NCBI RefSeq assembly: GCF_002005165.1
Contig: NZ_CP019699.1
Coordinates: forward strand, 1,054,001 to 1,118,000
From: Novibacillus thermophilus
Lineage (GTDB): Bacteria > Bacillota > Bacilli > Thermoactinomycetales > Novibacillaceae
Length of the DNA stretch: 64,000 bases
Direction: 5' to 3'
Shown one piece after another: positions 13,641-22,402 of this stretch; position 1 is the first letter of the stretch, and the number at the start of each line of letters is the position of its first letter. The translations under genes were made by a program, and so were the position numbers. The notes beneath the pieces are model-generated. The model had not been told where the DNA came from. It was given only the letters and a program-made list of their open reading frames with translations, and ran no database searches.

Positions 13641-14934
13641 GACTATAGTTAAGGTCACGGATTTAATCAATCGAAACTTTTACCCTGTATGGAGAACGGA
13701 AAAGCCGAACGTGGTGTTATCCGGCGGACGTTCCTCGATGAAATCATCGGTTATCTCTTTGAAACTAGTGGCAGATTTCCTGAAAGACGATATGGGGAAC
13801 GTTGTTTGTTTACGTAAGGTCGGGAAGTACCTCTCTACGAGTTGTTATGAACAGATTAAATGGGCAATCTACATGCTTGGCGTGGAGAATGAATTTTATT
13901 TTGGGAAATCGCCACTCAAAATCACGCACCGTCGGACAAAGACGGCTTTTTATTTTTACGGTGTAGACGATCCAATGAAATTAAAGTCAACAATCATCGC
14001 GAAAGGCTATGTGATGGCGTTATGGTTTGAAGAATTAGCCGAATTCGACGGAGTAGAGGATATAGACACGGTTGAAGATACGTTTATTCGGCAGGATTTA
14101 GACGGAAAAGAGGTAAAGGTTTATTATTCGTACAACCCACCCAGAAACCCTTACGCATGGGTGAACGAGTGGAAAGAAAGCAAAGTGAATGACCCTGACT
14201 TCTTTATTCATCATTCGACATATCTTCAGGACGAAAAAGGTTTTCTTTCAAAGCAACTGCTACGAAAAATCGAGAATTACAAAAAGAATGACTATGATTA
14301 CTGGCTTTGGATGTACAAAGGGGAGATCATCGGGCTGGGAGACATGGTATACAACATGAATCACTTTCACCCGTTGGATGAACTCCCTGATGACGATGAT
14401 ATACTCCTCATCGATACTGCGACGGATACAGGGCATCAAGTGTCGGCGACGGTTCATTGCGCGTTTGCGTTGACGAAAAAACGAAACGTTATTTTGCTTG
14501 ACACGTGGTACTATTCGCCGGAGAACAAGTCCGTGAAGAAAGCGCCAAGCGACCTGTCGAAGGACTTTTTCGAGTGGATAACGAAAATAAGAGAGACATA
14601 CAAAAAATCGATCGACAGAATGACGATTGATTCGGCAGAGGGTGCGCTGAGAAACCAAGTTTTCAAGGATTATTCGATCAGGCTTCATCCAATCTCGAAA
14701 AAGAAAAAAGTGGATATGATCGACAACGTTCATGACTTGCTGGCTCAAGGCAGGTTTTTTTATTTGGATACGGAAAACAACAAGATATTTATCGAAGAAC
14801 ATAGAAAATATCAATGGGATGCGGATACGTTACAATCGGACGACCCGAAAGTGGTTAAAGAAGACGATCACACATGCGATGCGTTCCAATACTACGTGAA
14901 TGACAACTTGCGCAAGTTAGGGTTGAAATTTTAG
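13633..14934 (+). CDS. Terminase large subunit
   Basis: A 433-residue packaging motor of the PBSX/SPP1 type. The Walker A-like loop is LSGGRSSMKSS (residues about 27-37) and a Walker B region is VMALWFEELAEF. The C-terminal nuclease domain shows LLIDTATDTG and IDSAEGALRN, with acidic metal ligands, and HTCDAFQYYV near the end. It cuts and translocates phage DNA into the prohead through the portal encoded next. Confidence 0.93.
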   Translation: MNETIVKVTDLINRNFYPVWRTEKPNVVLSGGRSSMKSSVISLKLVADFLKDDMGNVVCLRKVGKYLSTSCYEQIKWAIYMLGVENEFYFGKSPLKITHRRTKTAFYFYGVDDPMKLKSTIIAKGYVMALWFEELAEFDGVEDIDTVEDTFIRQDLDGKEVKVYYSYNPPRNPYAWVNEWKESKVNDPDFFIHHSTYLQDEKGFLSKQLLRKIENYKKNDYDYWLWMYKGEIIGLGDMVYNMNHFHPLDELPDDDDILLIDTATDTGHQVSATVHCAFALTKKRNVILLDTWYYSPENKSVKKAPSDLSKDFFEWITKIRETYKKSIDRMTIDSAEGALRNQVFKDYSIRLHPISKKKKVDMIDNVHDLLAQGRFFYLDTENNKIFIEEHRKYQWDADTLQSDDPKVVKEDDHTCDAFQYYVNDNLRKLGLKF

Positions 14935-14945
14935 GCGGTGATGAC

Positions 14946-16433
14946 ATGTTCAAAGGCCTAATCGCCAAGATAAGGCAGGTGATGTACCGGATGGGACTGC
15001 TGAAAGGAATAGAAAAACTGTCTGATCACAAAGATGTGACATTGAACGAGGAAATGTTTCAGCAGATAGAAATTTGGAAAAGTCTCTATAAGGGATACTA
15101 TGAAAAATGGCACAATATAACGTATCAGACGGTTGAAGGAAGAAAACAACGCATCATGGAAAGCCTGAACATGGCTAAAGCATCTGCTGCGGAAATGGCT
15201 TCTCTCGTGTTCAACGAAAAATGTGAAATCAGTATAAGCGATGATACTTTAGCGAATAACATCGAAGAAGTGTTTAAGCAAAATAAGTTTTACAAAAAGT
15301 TTCAGGACTATCTCGAATACTCATTCGCACTCGGCGGCATGGTGATCAAGCCGTATGTGGAAGATGAGAAAATCAGGCTGTCGTTTGTTACAGCGGATTG
15401 CTTCATCCCGTTAACGTGGCAGAATGAGACGATCTATGAAGCTGTTTTCCCTTCGGAGTACAAAAAAGGTGACAAGAAGTACACTCACTTGGAATGGCAC
15501 GTATGGGAAGACGGAGAATACGTCATCCGGAACGAATTGTACGAATCTAACGGACAGGACTTAGGCATAAAAGTAGCTTTATCGACATTGTTTCCTGATC
15601 TGGAAGAAGAAGTACGAATAAGCGGTTTGTCGAAACCGATTTTCACGTATTTCAAGCCAAACACGGCAAACAATATCGACACTCAAAGTCCACTGGGCAT
15701 TAGCATCTATGCGAACGCTCTTGACACGATGAAAGCTATCGACACGGCGTTTGACAGCTTGCATCGAGAGTTCAGGCTTGGCAAAAAGCGAATTATCGTC
15801 CCTGCTCACATGGTCCAAGTAGTCATTGATCCACAGACAGGTGAGCCGAAGCGTTATTTCAATACCAGCGACGAAACATATGAAGCGCTCAACGCTGATG
15901 AGAACGATGTGGACATTAGAGACATGACCGTGGAATTGAGGGTCGAAGAACATATTGAAGCGATTAACGCATTGCTCAATCTGTTCGCGATGCAGACTGG
16001 TTTCTCGGCAGGGACATTTACTTTTGATGGCGAGAGCATGAAAACAGCAACCGAGGTCATCAGTGAGCAATCAAAAACATTTAAGAGCAAGCAGTCCCAT
16101 GAAGTCATTATCGAAGCTAGTTTGCAAGAATTGATTGATTCGATAGTCGCAATTGCTGAACTATACAACATTTTTTCAGCGCCGGAGAATTATGAAGTCG
16201 CCATATCCTTCGATGACAGCATAGCAGAAGACAAGAGTGCTGAAATCAATCAACAGATTCAACTTGTTACGAATCAATTACAAAGCCGTAAACGTGCAAT
16301 CATGCGAATACACGGGATGACAGAAGAAGACGCAGAACAATTGTTACAAGAGATATACGCAGAAGAACGGCAAGGTTCTCCTGACTTCGAGGAATTGCAA
16401 AGCGAATCAGTATTGTTTGGTGCAAGGGAGTGA
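14946..16433 (+). CDS. Portal protein (SPP1 gp6-like)
   Basis: The 495-residue length and sequence (NMAKASAAEMASLVFNEKCE, then GMVIKPYVEDEKIRLSFV and MQTGFSAGTFTFDGESMKTA) match phage portal proteins of the SPP1/A118 group. Twelve or thirteen copies form the DNA channel at one capsid vertex. It starts 12 bp after the terminase stop with GGCGGTGATGAC upstream. Confidence 0.92.
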   Translation: MFKGLIAKIRQVMYRMGLLKGIEKLSDHKDVTLNEEMFQQIEIWKSLYKGYYEKWHNITYQTVEGRKQRIMESLNMAKASAAEMASLVFNEKCEISISDDTLANNIEEVFKQNKFYKKFQDYLEYSFALGGMVIKPYVEDEKIRLSFVTADCFIPLTWQNETIYEAVFPSEYKKGDKKYTHLEWHVWEDGEYVIRNELYESNGQDLGIKVALSTLFPDLEEEVRISGLSKPIFTYFKPNTANNIDTQSPLGISIYANALDTMKAIDTAFDSLHREFRLGKKRIIVPAHMVQVVIDPQTGEPKRYFNTSDETYEALNADENDVDIRDMTVELRVEEHIEAINALLNLFAMQTGFSAGTFTFDGESMKTATEVISEQSKTFKSKQSHEVIIEASLQELIDSIVAIAELYNIFSAPENYEVAISFDDSIAEDKSAEINQQIQLVTNQLQSRKRAIMRIHGMTEEDAEQLLQEIYAEERQGSPDFEELQSESVLFGARE

Positions 16434-16437
16434 TTGA

Positions 16438-16707
16438 ATGGAATCACAGTCGATTGGAGAATTCATCCGATCAAAACGAAAGGAAAAAGGGTTGTCTTTG
16501 CGAGAGTTGGCAAGGAGAACTGGAGTTTCTCAGCCTTATTTGTCTCAATTAGAAACAGGAAGCCACAACAACCCTTCTTTAGATACTTTGCGAAAAATAT
16601 GTAAACAATTGGATGTGGATTATATAGATTTTTTTGTCAGAATTGGATATATAACCGAAGAAGACATAAAAAGCTATGTCGCCAGAAGGTGGTTAAATGA
16701 ATCCTAA
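16438..16707 (+). CDS. XRE-family regulator inside the head operon
   Basis: An 89-residue helix-turn-helix protein (LSLRELARRTGVSQPYLSQLETGSH) of SinR-like build with a short C-terminal helix (DIKSYVARRWLNES). It lies between portal and minor head genes, 5 bp after the portal stop and overlapping the next gene by 11 bp. It is thus co-transcribed with structural genes. ATG at 16438 follows AAGGGAGTG. Its target is unknown. Confidence 0.8.
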   Translation: MESQSIGEFIRSKRKEKGLSLRELARRTGVSQPYLSQLETGSHNNPSLDTLRKICKQLDVDYIDFFVRIGYITEEDIKSYVARRWLNES

Positions 16708-17881
16708 CCAACTAGACATATTCACTCAACCCGTCATAGATATTTACCGTACCCTGGAAGAGGAAATATTTTTAATGATGGCCAAACGGTTGAAAACAGA
16801 CGATGATATTACACGAGAACAAGCGTTTGAGTGGCAAGCTGAAAAAATACAGCAGTTAAATTCAATAAATGATGAGACAATAAAGATGTTATCTAAAACA
16901 ACTGGTCTTGCCGAAAAGGAAATCAGAAAAATCTTTGAAGAGGTCGGAGATGAAACAATTAACACTGTTGATGAAGACGTGGAGAGAATCTACAATCAAG
17001 CGAAAGCAGAAGGAAAGAGCGATATATTAGCGACTTTTGTTGTATTAGGCGCAATGATCTACGGCTTTCAGCGGTTAAGGAAATCTAGAGAATATCAGCG
17101 GACAGTTAGCGAATTTCAAAATAGAGTTTTTCGTGATTTCAATGTGTTCATCAATGAAACGCTAATCACAACGAATTACGGCGAAGGAACAGTTGCGAGG
17201 ATGTATCGCCGTATCGTCGAAGAAGCGGTAAGTCGGGTATTGACAGGGGATATCACGATCAATAAAGCCGTGGCTGAAACTGTTATAAAATGGGCTGAAC
17301 GAGGCATACAATCAGGATTCGTTGACAGAAGCGGTCGGATATGGAGCCTAGACCGATACGCCGAAGCGACAATTCGGTCAACGGTAAACACTTTGTATAA
17401 CGAGTTAACGATAAATCGAATGAAAGAGTACGGGACAGACTTAGTTCTAGTTAGCAGTCTTCCTGATCCACGGGAAGCCTGTTCTCGTATACAGGGAAAA
17501 GTCGCATCGCTCAGCTATCCGTCGAGCCATCCAAAATATCCGAGCGTATACGAGTTCGGTTACGGAGAGCTTTGGGGTTTGCGGGGGGTTAATTGTCGAC
17601 ATCGCTTTTACGCTTGGTTTGAAGGAATCAGCGAAAATAACCAAGTTCAATACAATGTCAGAGAAGCTCAAGAAAGGTATCAGCTTTCACAAAAACAGCG
17701 TTATTATGAACGTCAGATTCGTAAAGCAAAACGCTCTTTGAATATCGCGAAGGAATTAGGAGATGAAGAACTGATACAGCGGTATAGAAGACTTGTCAGA
17801 GCCAGACAGGCAAGAATACGAGAGTTTATCAAAGAACATGATCTACCAAGACGATATGATAGAGAAAGAGTGATTGCGTAA
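16697..17881 (+). CDS. Minor head protein / head morphogenesis
   Basis: The 394-residue protein resembles SPP1 gp7-type minor capsid proteins, with SGRIWSLDRYAEATIRSTVN, VSSLPDPREACSRIQGKVAS and the motif RGVNCRHRFYAW near residues 296-308. The C-terminus is a basic coiled coil. It sits in the usual place directly after the portal. Its N-terminus overlaps the XRE gene. Confidence 0.87.
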   Translation: MNPNQLDIFTQPVIDIYRTLEEEIFLMMAKRLKTDDDITREQAFEWQAEKIQQLNSINDETIKMLSKTTGLAEKEIRKIFEEVGDETINTVDEDVERIYNQAKAEGKSDILATFVVLGAMIYGFQRLRKSREYQRTVSEFQNRVFRDFNVFINETLITTNYGEGTVARMYRRIVEEAVSRVLTGDITINKAVAETVIKWAERGIQSGFVDRSGRIWSLDRYAEATIRSTVNTLYNELTINRMKEYGTDLVLVSSLPDPREACSRIQGKVASLSYPSSHPKYPSVYEFGYGELWGLRGVNCRHRFYAWFEGISENNQVQYNVREAQERYQLSQKQRYYERQIRKAKRSLNIAKELGDEELIQRYRRLVRARQARIREFIKEHDLPRRYDRERVIA

Positions 17882-17903
17882 GCCGTTAGGGCTTTTTTAT
17901 TTT
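17881..17903 (+). terminator. Weak terminator between head genes
   Basis: AGCC and GGCT form a short stem, followed by TTTTTATTTTG. Weak stems like this between head genes probably reduce rather than stop transcription. Confidence 0.45.
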
Positions 17904-17968
17904 GTCCGTTTATGCGTAGTGGACGTTAAATAAAACGCAAGGAAATTACCCATACGGGAGGCTTCAAA

Positions 17969-18544
17969 ATGAGTGAAGAACAAAACACACAACAACAAGC
18001 GGCTAACCAGCAAGCCGAAGAAAAACAGGCTGGAGAGCAAGAAACGGGCACTGCTCCCGAAAAAGCAGAGGAAAAACTGTTCAGGCAAGAAGATGTGAAC
18101 AACATCGTATCCAGAGAGGCTAAAAAAGCACAGGAGAAGTTGTTGAAGCAGCTAGGCATTGACGACTTTGATTCCGCAAAAGAGGGGCTGGAAAAATTCC
18201 GTGAATGGCAAGAGTCGCAAAAGAGCGAAGCTGAAAAACAAGCCGAACGACTTCAGAAGTTGGAATCTGATTATAATTCCGTTTCTGAAGAAAATGCTTC
18301 GCTTAAAGCGCAAATTGCCGCCATGAAGTCGGGTGTTAAGGCTGAATCTGTTGAGGATGTTGTCGTATTAGCGAAAACACTTGTCGATGATGACACAGAT
18401 ATGAACGAAGCGATCAAGAAAGTCATTGAGAAGTACCCGCATTTTGCGGAAGAAAAGCAAGAGCAAAAACCGTCTTTCACGACGGGACAACACACGAAAG
18501 AAGGCAATATGGACGCTTTCGCTAAAACATTACTTGGGAAATGA
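17969..18544 (+). CDS. Phage scaffolding protein
   Basis: A 191-residue, acidic, coiled-coil protein. The Q/E-rich N-terminus (residues 1-35) is low complexity. The middle has FRQEDVNNIVSREAKKAQEK, as in GP20/DUF4355-type scaffolds, and the C-terminus ends with DAFAKTLLGK, a usual capsid-binding end. Its position just before the major capsid gene supports the role in prohead assembly. Confidence 0.85.
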   Translation: MSEEQNTQQQAANQQAEEKQAGEQETGTAPEKAEEKLFRQEDVNNIVSREAKKAQEKLLKQLGIDDFDSAKEGLEKFREWQESQKSEAEKQAERLQKLESDYNSVSEENASLKAQIAAMKSGVKAESVEDVVVLAKTLVDDDTDMNEAIKKVIEKYPHFAEEKQEQKPSFTTGQHTKEGNMDAFAKTLLGK

Positions 18545-18558
18545 GGGGTTGATTAAAT

Positions 18559-19431
18559 ATGGCAAATGCTATTAACTACGCTGAACGTTATCAACAAGAA
18601 TTAGATCAGGTTTTAACGCAAGCAACACTTACTAACGCTTTGGAAACACCGAATGTCAACTGGATGGGAGCGAAAACGTTCCACGTACCGACTGTTGACG
18701 TGACGGGGTATCAAAACCACAGCCGAAACGGCGGTTGGAATCGTGGAGATGTCACGGTCACTCATGAGCCGTATACGCTTCAGTTTGACCGTGACGTTGA
18801 ATTTTTTGTTGATCAAATGGATGTCGACGAAAGTAACCAAGCGGCAAGCGCAGCAAATATTACCCGTGTTTTCCTGACCGAAAAAGCGGGGCCGGAAGTG
18901 GATGCATACCGCTTCGGGAAAATGGCGACACACGCGATTGATGAAGGTTTAGCCACTGGAGAAGCGATTGACGCAACGAATGTGTTTCAACGTTTGAAAG
19001 CCGATATTTTGAAAGTGCGGAAATACGGTCCGTCTAATCTCATTGCGTACCTTTCAAGTGAGGCAATGGACGCATTGGAGCGCTCTGAGTATTTTCAGCG
19101 CAATATCAACGTTCAAGATCAGGGGACGGCGATCGAAACTCGTGTCACGTCTCTTGACGGCGTACAGCTTGTAGAGGTTTGGGACGCCGAACGCTTCAAC
19201 ACGGAACACGATTTCACCAGCGGGTTCACGGCAACTGGGTTAGGAATCAACTGGATTATCGTTTATAAAGGGGCTATTGTGGCGAAAACGAAAGTGAACA
19301 GCGTATACCTGTTTGCTCCGGGACAACACACGGAGGGTGACGGATATCTCTATCAGAACCGCATGTATCACGACTTGTTTGTGATGAAAAACAAAGCGGA
19401 CGGCATTGTGGTTTCGCATGTAGAAGCATAG
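18559..19431 (+). CDS. Major capsid protein
   Basis: A 290-residue protein immediately downstream of the scaffold with strong ribosome site spacing. HK97-like capsid features include the N-terminal helix, VDVTGYQNHSRNGGWNRGDV, FDRDVEFFVDQMDVDES and the P-domain-like RFGKMATHAIDEG. It is the building block of the head shell. Confidence 0.88.
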   Translation: MANAINYAERYQQELDQVLTQATLTNALETPNVNWMGAKTFHVPTVDVTGYQNHSRNGGWNRGDVTVTHEPYTLQFDRDVEFFVDQMDVDESNQAASAANITRVFLTEKAGPEVDAYRFGKMATHAIDEGLATGEAIDATNVFQRLKADILKVRKYGPSNLIAYLSSEAMDALERSEYFQRNINVQDQGTAIETRVTSLDGVQLVEVWDAERFNTEHDFTSGFTATGLGINWIIVYKGAIVAKTKVNSVYLFAPGQHTEGDGYLYQNRMYHDLFVMKNKADGIVVSHVEA

Positions 19432-19442
19432 GAGGTCACGTC

Positions 19443-19574
19443 ATGAAGAAATTCAAAAAAGGGAACGTGATTATCCGAACGAATGACCCGCGTGAGGAGA
19501 ACGAGTTGCGGCTACAGGGATATGAAGAGGTAAAAGAGAAGCCTAAAAAGACGAAGAGAGCATCCTCTCAGTAG
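19443..19574 (+). CDS. Small head-associated protein
   Basis: A 43-codon frame follows the major capsid gene with GGAGGTCACGTC upstream. The product starts MKKFKKGNVIIRTNDPREEN and is highly basic at the end. Equivalent tiny genes occur after the capsid gene in SPP1-type phages. Its 3' end overlaps a terminator-like hairpin. Confidence 0.6.
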   Translation: MKKFKKGNVIIRTNDPREENELRLQGYEEVKEKPKKTKRASSQ

Positions 19575-19589
19575 GGTGCTTTCTTCTTT
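19559..19589 (+). terminator. Terminator/attenuator after the capsid genes
   Basis: AGCATCCT (19559-19566) pairs with AGGGTGCT (19573-19580) over 8 bp. TTCTTCTTT follows. It probably lowers expression of downstream genes relative to capsid. Confidence 0.6.
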
Positions 19590-19600
19590 GAGGTGATTGC

Positions 19601-20041
19601 ATGGCTTATGACATCGAAAAATACCCCGCACGAAGCGGTAGAGTGATTGGAGAGGACGGACAACTCTACAACATTGTAGAATTGCTCCAAAGCGGTGGTA
19701 GCGGAGGTGGTGCGAGCATGAGATTTCATTTTGGTGAAGGAGCGCCAGACGCATCACTGGGAGCGCCGGGAGATGTGTACCTTGATACTGATAGCGGCGA
19801 CTTCTACCAAAACCAAAACGGCGCATGGAACGTGATTGGTAATTTGCGAGGGCCTCAAGGTCCACAGGGGCCGCAAGGGCCGGAGGGTCCTCAAGGGGAA
19901 CAAGGTCCCCAAGGCCCCGCAGGAGCAGACGGTGCTGACGGTCGTGGAATCGACGACATCACGTTTGATGCAGATACGAACGAACTTGTTTTTCATATGA
20001 CTGACAGTACCGAAATCAGAGTGCCGTGGCCAGAAGTGTAG
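19601..20041 (+). CDS. Collagen-like head fibre protein
   Basis: A 146-residue protein. Residues 1-40 (SGRVIGEDGQLYNIVELL) resemble the capsid-binding base of phage head fibres. Residues about 84-112 are Gly-x-y triplets (GPQGPQGPQGPEGPQGEQ...). A short C-terminal beta head follows (DDITFDADTNELVFHM). The triplets predict a trimeric collagen helix projecting from the capsid. ATG at 19601 follows GAGGTGATTGC. Confidence 0.8.
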   Translation: MAYDIEKYPARSGRVIGEDGQLYNIVELLQSGGSGGGASMRFHFGEGAPDASLGAPGDVYLDTDSGDFYQNQNGAWNVIGNLRGPQGPQGPQGPEGPQGEQGPQGPAGADGADGRGIDDITFDADTNELVFHMTDSTEIRVPWPEV

Positions 20042-20049
20042 GTGATTGA

Positions 20050-20442
20050 ATGGCATATTTGACATATGACGAATACACTCAATTCGGATTCTCTGAGATC
20101 GAGGAAGACGAATTCAATCGGCTATTGCCCAAGGCGAGTGATGTTTTGAATGCTGTCACTCGTGATTTTTATGTGTTTAATGACATTGAGGATGATGTTG
20201 AGTTCCGTCGGGGAAGGTTCAAAAAGGCTGTTGCCGCCCAGATTGAATATTTCCATGACATAGGGGCAACGTCGTCACATGGATTAAACGAACCGTCTAC
20301 CGTCACAATTGGGAGAACGACTGTATCACGAGGATACAGAGGAACGTCACAGGATGAGACGCAATTTAGTATCGTGTCTCCAGATGTGTTGATGTATTTG
20401 TCAGGGACAGGGCTTCTCTATCGCGGCGTGAGGGTGGTTTAA
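20050..20442 (+). CDS. Head-tail connector (gp15-like adaptor)
   Basis: The 130-residue protein (MAYLTYDEYTQFGFSEIEED, then KAVAAQIEYFHDIGA) matches the helical connector adaptor that docks under the portal in SPP1-type phages. It is the first of four short overlapping joining genes. Confidence 0.8.
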   Translation: MAYLTYDEYTQFGFSEIEEDEFNRLLPKASDVLNAVTRDFYVFNDIEDDVEFRRGRFKKAVAAQIEYFHDIGATSSHGLNEPSTVTIGRTTVSRGYRGTSQDETQFSIVSPDVLMYLSGTGLLYRGVRVV

Positions 20443-20784
20443 ATGCGTATCGGTCCGTTGCCGAAGCGTTGGCTCATTCATTCGATTGAGTATTACGAGT
20501 ATCTCGGGGAGGATGATTGGAGTAACCCGATATACGATGATCCGATTGTGATCAAAAACGTGCGTTTTGACAATTCAACTGTGTTTAGCCGCGATACAAC
20601 ACAAACAAAGGTTTTAGCCGATGCGGTTATTTTTGTAGACGTCACACATAGTGACCCTGTTCTTGATTTTAAGGAACGATCAAAAATTCAGTTCAACGGC
20701 AGGGATATGATACTTCAAAAAGTGATTCCCTGCTTTTATCCGCACAAAAACGAGGTCAGACACTACGAACTCGAGGTGATCTGA
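20443..20784 (+). CDS. Head-closure / minor capsid protein
   Basis: The 113-residue beta-rich protein (PLPKRWLIHSIEYYEYLGED, then FNGRDMILQKVIPCFYP and HYELEVI) resembles putative minor capsid/head closure proteins. It lies between connector and tail completion genes and overlaps the next gene by one base. Confidence 0.72.
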   Translation: MRIGPLPKRWLIHSIEYYEYLGEDDWSNPIYDDPIVIKNVRFDNSTVFSRDTTQTKVLADAVIFVDVTHSDPVLDFKERSKIQFNGRDMILQKVIPCFYPHKNEVRHYELEVI

Positions 20785-21113
20785 TGGCAGTCAGAGTAAA
20801 TGTGAAAAAAGACTTAAGAGGTGTCGGGAAACGGGTTTCGCAGATGACTAAGCTAGGGCAATATGCTCTGGCGAATCAGGTTCATGCTGACTCGAACCGT
20901 TATGCACCATTGTTGACAGGAGACTTACGCAACCAATCGGCAGTATCGCCGGACAACAAGTCTATCGTTTGGAACGTTCCTTACGCTAGACGACAGTACT
21001 ACAACTATGGCGCAAAATTCACCACGCCGGGCACGGGGCCAAAATGGGACGAAAAAGCGAAAGCAATTCACATACGATCGTGGGAACGAGTTGTTAAAAG
21101 GGCGATGAAGTAA
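20784..21113 (+). CDS. Minor capsid protein 2 / tail completion
   Basis: A 109-residue basic protein (NQVHADSNRYAPLLTGDLRN, then PYARRQYYNYGAKFTTPGTG) of the minor capsid 2 family, equivalent to HK97 gp10-like joining proteins. It overlaps both neighbours by one base. Confidence 0.8.
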   Translation: MAVRVNVKKDLRGVGKRVSQMTKLGQYALANQVHADSNRYAPLLTGDLRNQSAVSPDNKSIVWNVPYARRQYYNYGAKFTTPGTGPKWDEKAKAIHIRSWERVVKRAMK

Positions 21114-21511
21114 TGACACTTGATTTTATGTTGAAGCTGAATCAACTCATTAACAGTCTTGACCTTTATGCGCCTTGCAAGATCGGCGTGTTAGGAGAAG
21201 AAGAAAGCCTGTCCATTATGTCAATGCCCGGCGGGGAAGAAACGGTCTATTTCGACGGCGTGCGGGACAAGGATTATCAAGTACAGGTGAATGCGAAAAG
21301 CAGGAATCACAATAACTGTTTCAACGCTTTAACAACGATTTATCAAACACTTGAAAATCTAACAGATTTACCGAGCGATAACGGAAGTTACGATTTTCAG
21401 GGAATTACCACACAATCATTACCGTCACTCGTGATGCAGGATGAGGACGGTTTTTTTATTTACCAGCTTTCGATTAGCGCAAAAATTACGATTTATGAAG
21501 GAGTGAGCTAA
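21113..21511 (+). CDS. Minor capsid protein 3 / tail terminator
   Basis: The 132-residue protein (LINSLDLYAPCKIGVLGEEE, then YFDGVRDKDYQVQVNAKSRN) fits the minor capsid 3/tail terminator group, which caps the tail tube. It is coupled to the previous gene and sits just before the tail tube gene. Confidence 0.75.
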   Translation: MTLDFMLKLNQLINSLDLYAPCKIGVLGEEESLSIMSMPGGEETVYFDGVRDKDYQVQVNAKSRNHNNCFNALTTIYQTLENLTDLPSDNGSYDFQGITTQSLPSLVMQDEDGFFIYQLSISAKITIYEGVS

Positions 21512-21512
21512 T

Positions 21513-21980
21513 GTGGCGAGACAAAAGAACGCTCTGACGGAATATTACGTTGGCGCTATACCTAGCGACGGGTCAACCGAACCGGAATATTTTCGTTTGG
21601 CGAAATGGATTTCAACCGTTACGGATGATTCGGAAGAAGAAACGGAAAGTGTAGGGTATTACGACGGTGATGGGACGCCTGAAACAGATGTGATCAGCGT
21701 AGCGAAAACTTACACATTCGAAGGGTTTTATGATGATGAAGATCCGGCTATGTCGTTTATCAAGAGTCTTGAGTTTGAGACAGGTGAAGGCCGGAAAATT
21801 ATGTTTAAGCAAGTGCGAACAAATGGCGACACGCTTGAAGGGCGTGCAACAGTAACTGACATTGCAGTGACAGGAGGAGAAGCGACAGAATACGCGACGT
21901 TCAACTGCACAATTGCGTGGGACAGAAAGCCGGACATCACACCCGGTGACGGAAATGGTGGCGGTGGAGTAGAGGGGTAG
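21513..21980 (+). CDS. Major tail tube protein
   Basis: A 155-residue protein from GTG 21513 after GGAGTGAGC. The core (TDDSEEETESVGYYDGDGTP, then DPAMSFIKSLEFETGEGRKI and TFNCTIAWDRKP) resembles siphophage tail tube subunits. The C-terminal Gly-rich tail is flexible. Gene order also supports the call. Confidence 0.82.
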   Translation: MARQKNALTEYYVGAIPSDGSTEPEYFRLAKWISTVTDDSEEETESVGYYDGDGTPETDVISVAKTYTFEGFYDDEDPAMSFIKSLEFETGEGRKIMFKQVRTNGDTLEGRATVTDIAVTGGEATEYATFNCTIAWDRKPDITPGDGNGGGGVEG

Positions 21981-22018
21981 GTCCATCCTACCCTTACATA
22001 TTTTTAAGGAGGGATAAT

Positions 22019-22402
22019 GTGGCTATAAAAATTCAAACGGAAAAACCGGAGATTCCTGTCGAAATCGGGGATTTGAAATTTTCTTTTGATGTGTCGGATG
22101 AATCGATAAAGAAGTTTCGAGAAGATGCATTGAAGATTCAAAAGGAACTTGAAAACATTGAATCAATCGATAATGACAAGGAAGCACTTGAAGCCGCGAA
22201 GAATGTATTGCATCGTGGATATAGTCTTATTTTAGGCGACGGATCATTTGAGAAAATTTATGAGCTATCCCCTTCGGTAATCATTTGTATGAAATACCTA
22301 GAGCAGATCGTAGTCGGCATTGAGGAGGAGTTAAGAAACAAGGGGTATTCTCAAACTCAAAAAGAAAAGGCGCAAAAGTATATAAGCAACAAAAAGAAGT
22401 AG
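22019..22402 (+). CDS. Tail assembly chaperone, first (G-like) part
   Basis: A 127-residue helical protein from GTG 22019 after AAGGAGGG. Position between tail tube and Gp15-type gene identifies it as the tail assembly chaperone. Its TAG stop is followed without a gap by the next frame in the same phase, so readthrough would fuse the two. Chaperones of this group usually make such a fusion by frameshifting. Confidence 0.65.
   Translation: MAIKIQTEKPEIPVEIGDLKFSFDVSDESIKKFREDALKIQKELENIESIDNDKEALEAAKNVLHRGYSLILGDGSFEKIYELSPSVIICMKYLEQIVVGIEEELRNKGYSQTQKEKAQKYISNKKK

Noticed and set aside
14260-14814. Leftward open frame opposite terminase
   Set aside because: It lies entirely within the large terminase gene and its product has random composition.
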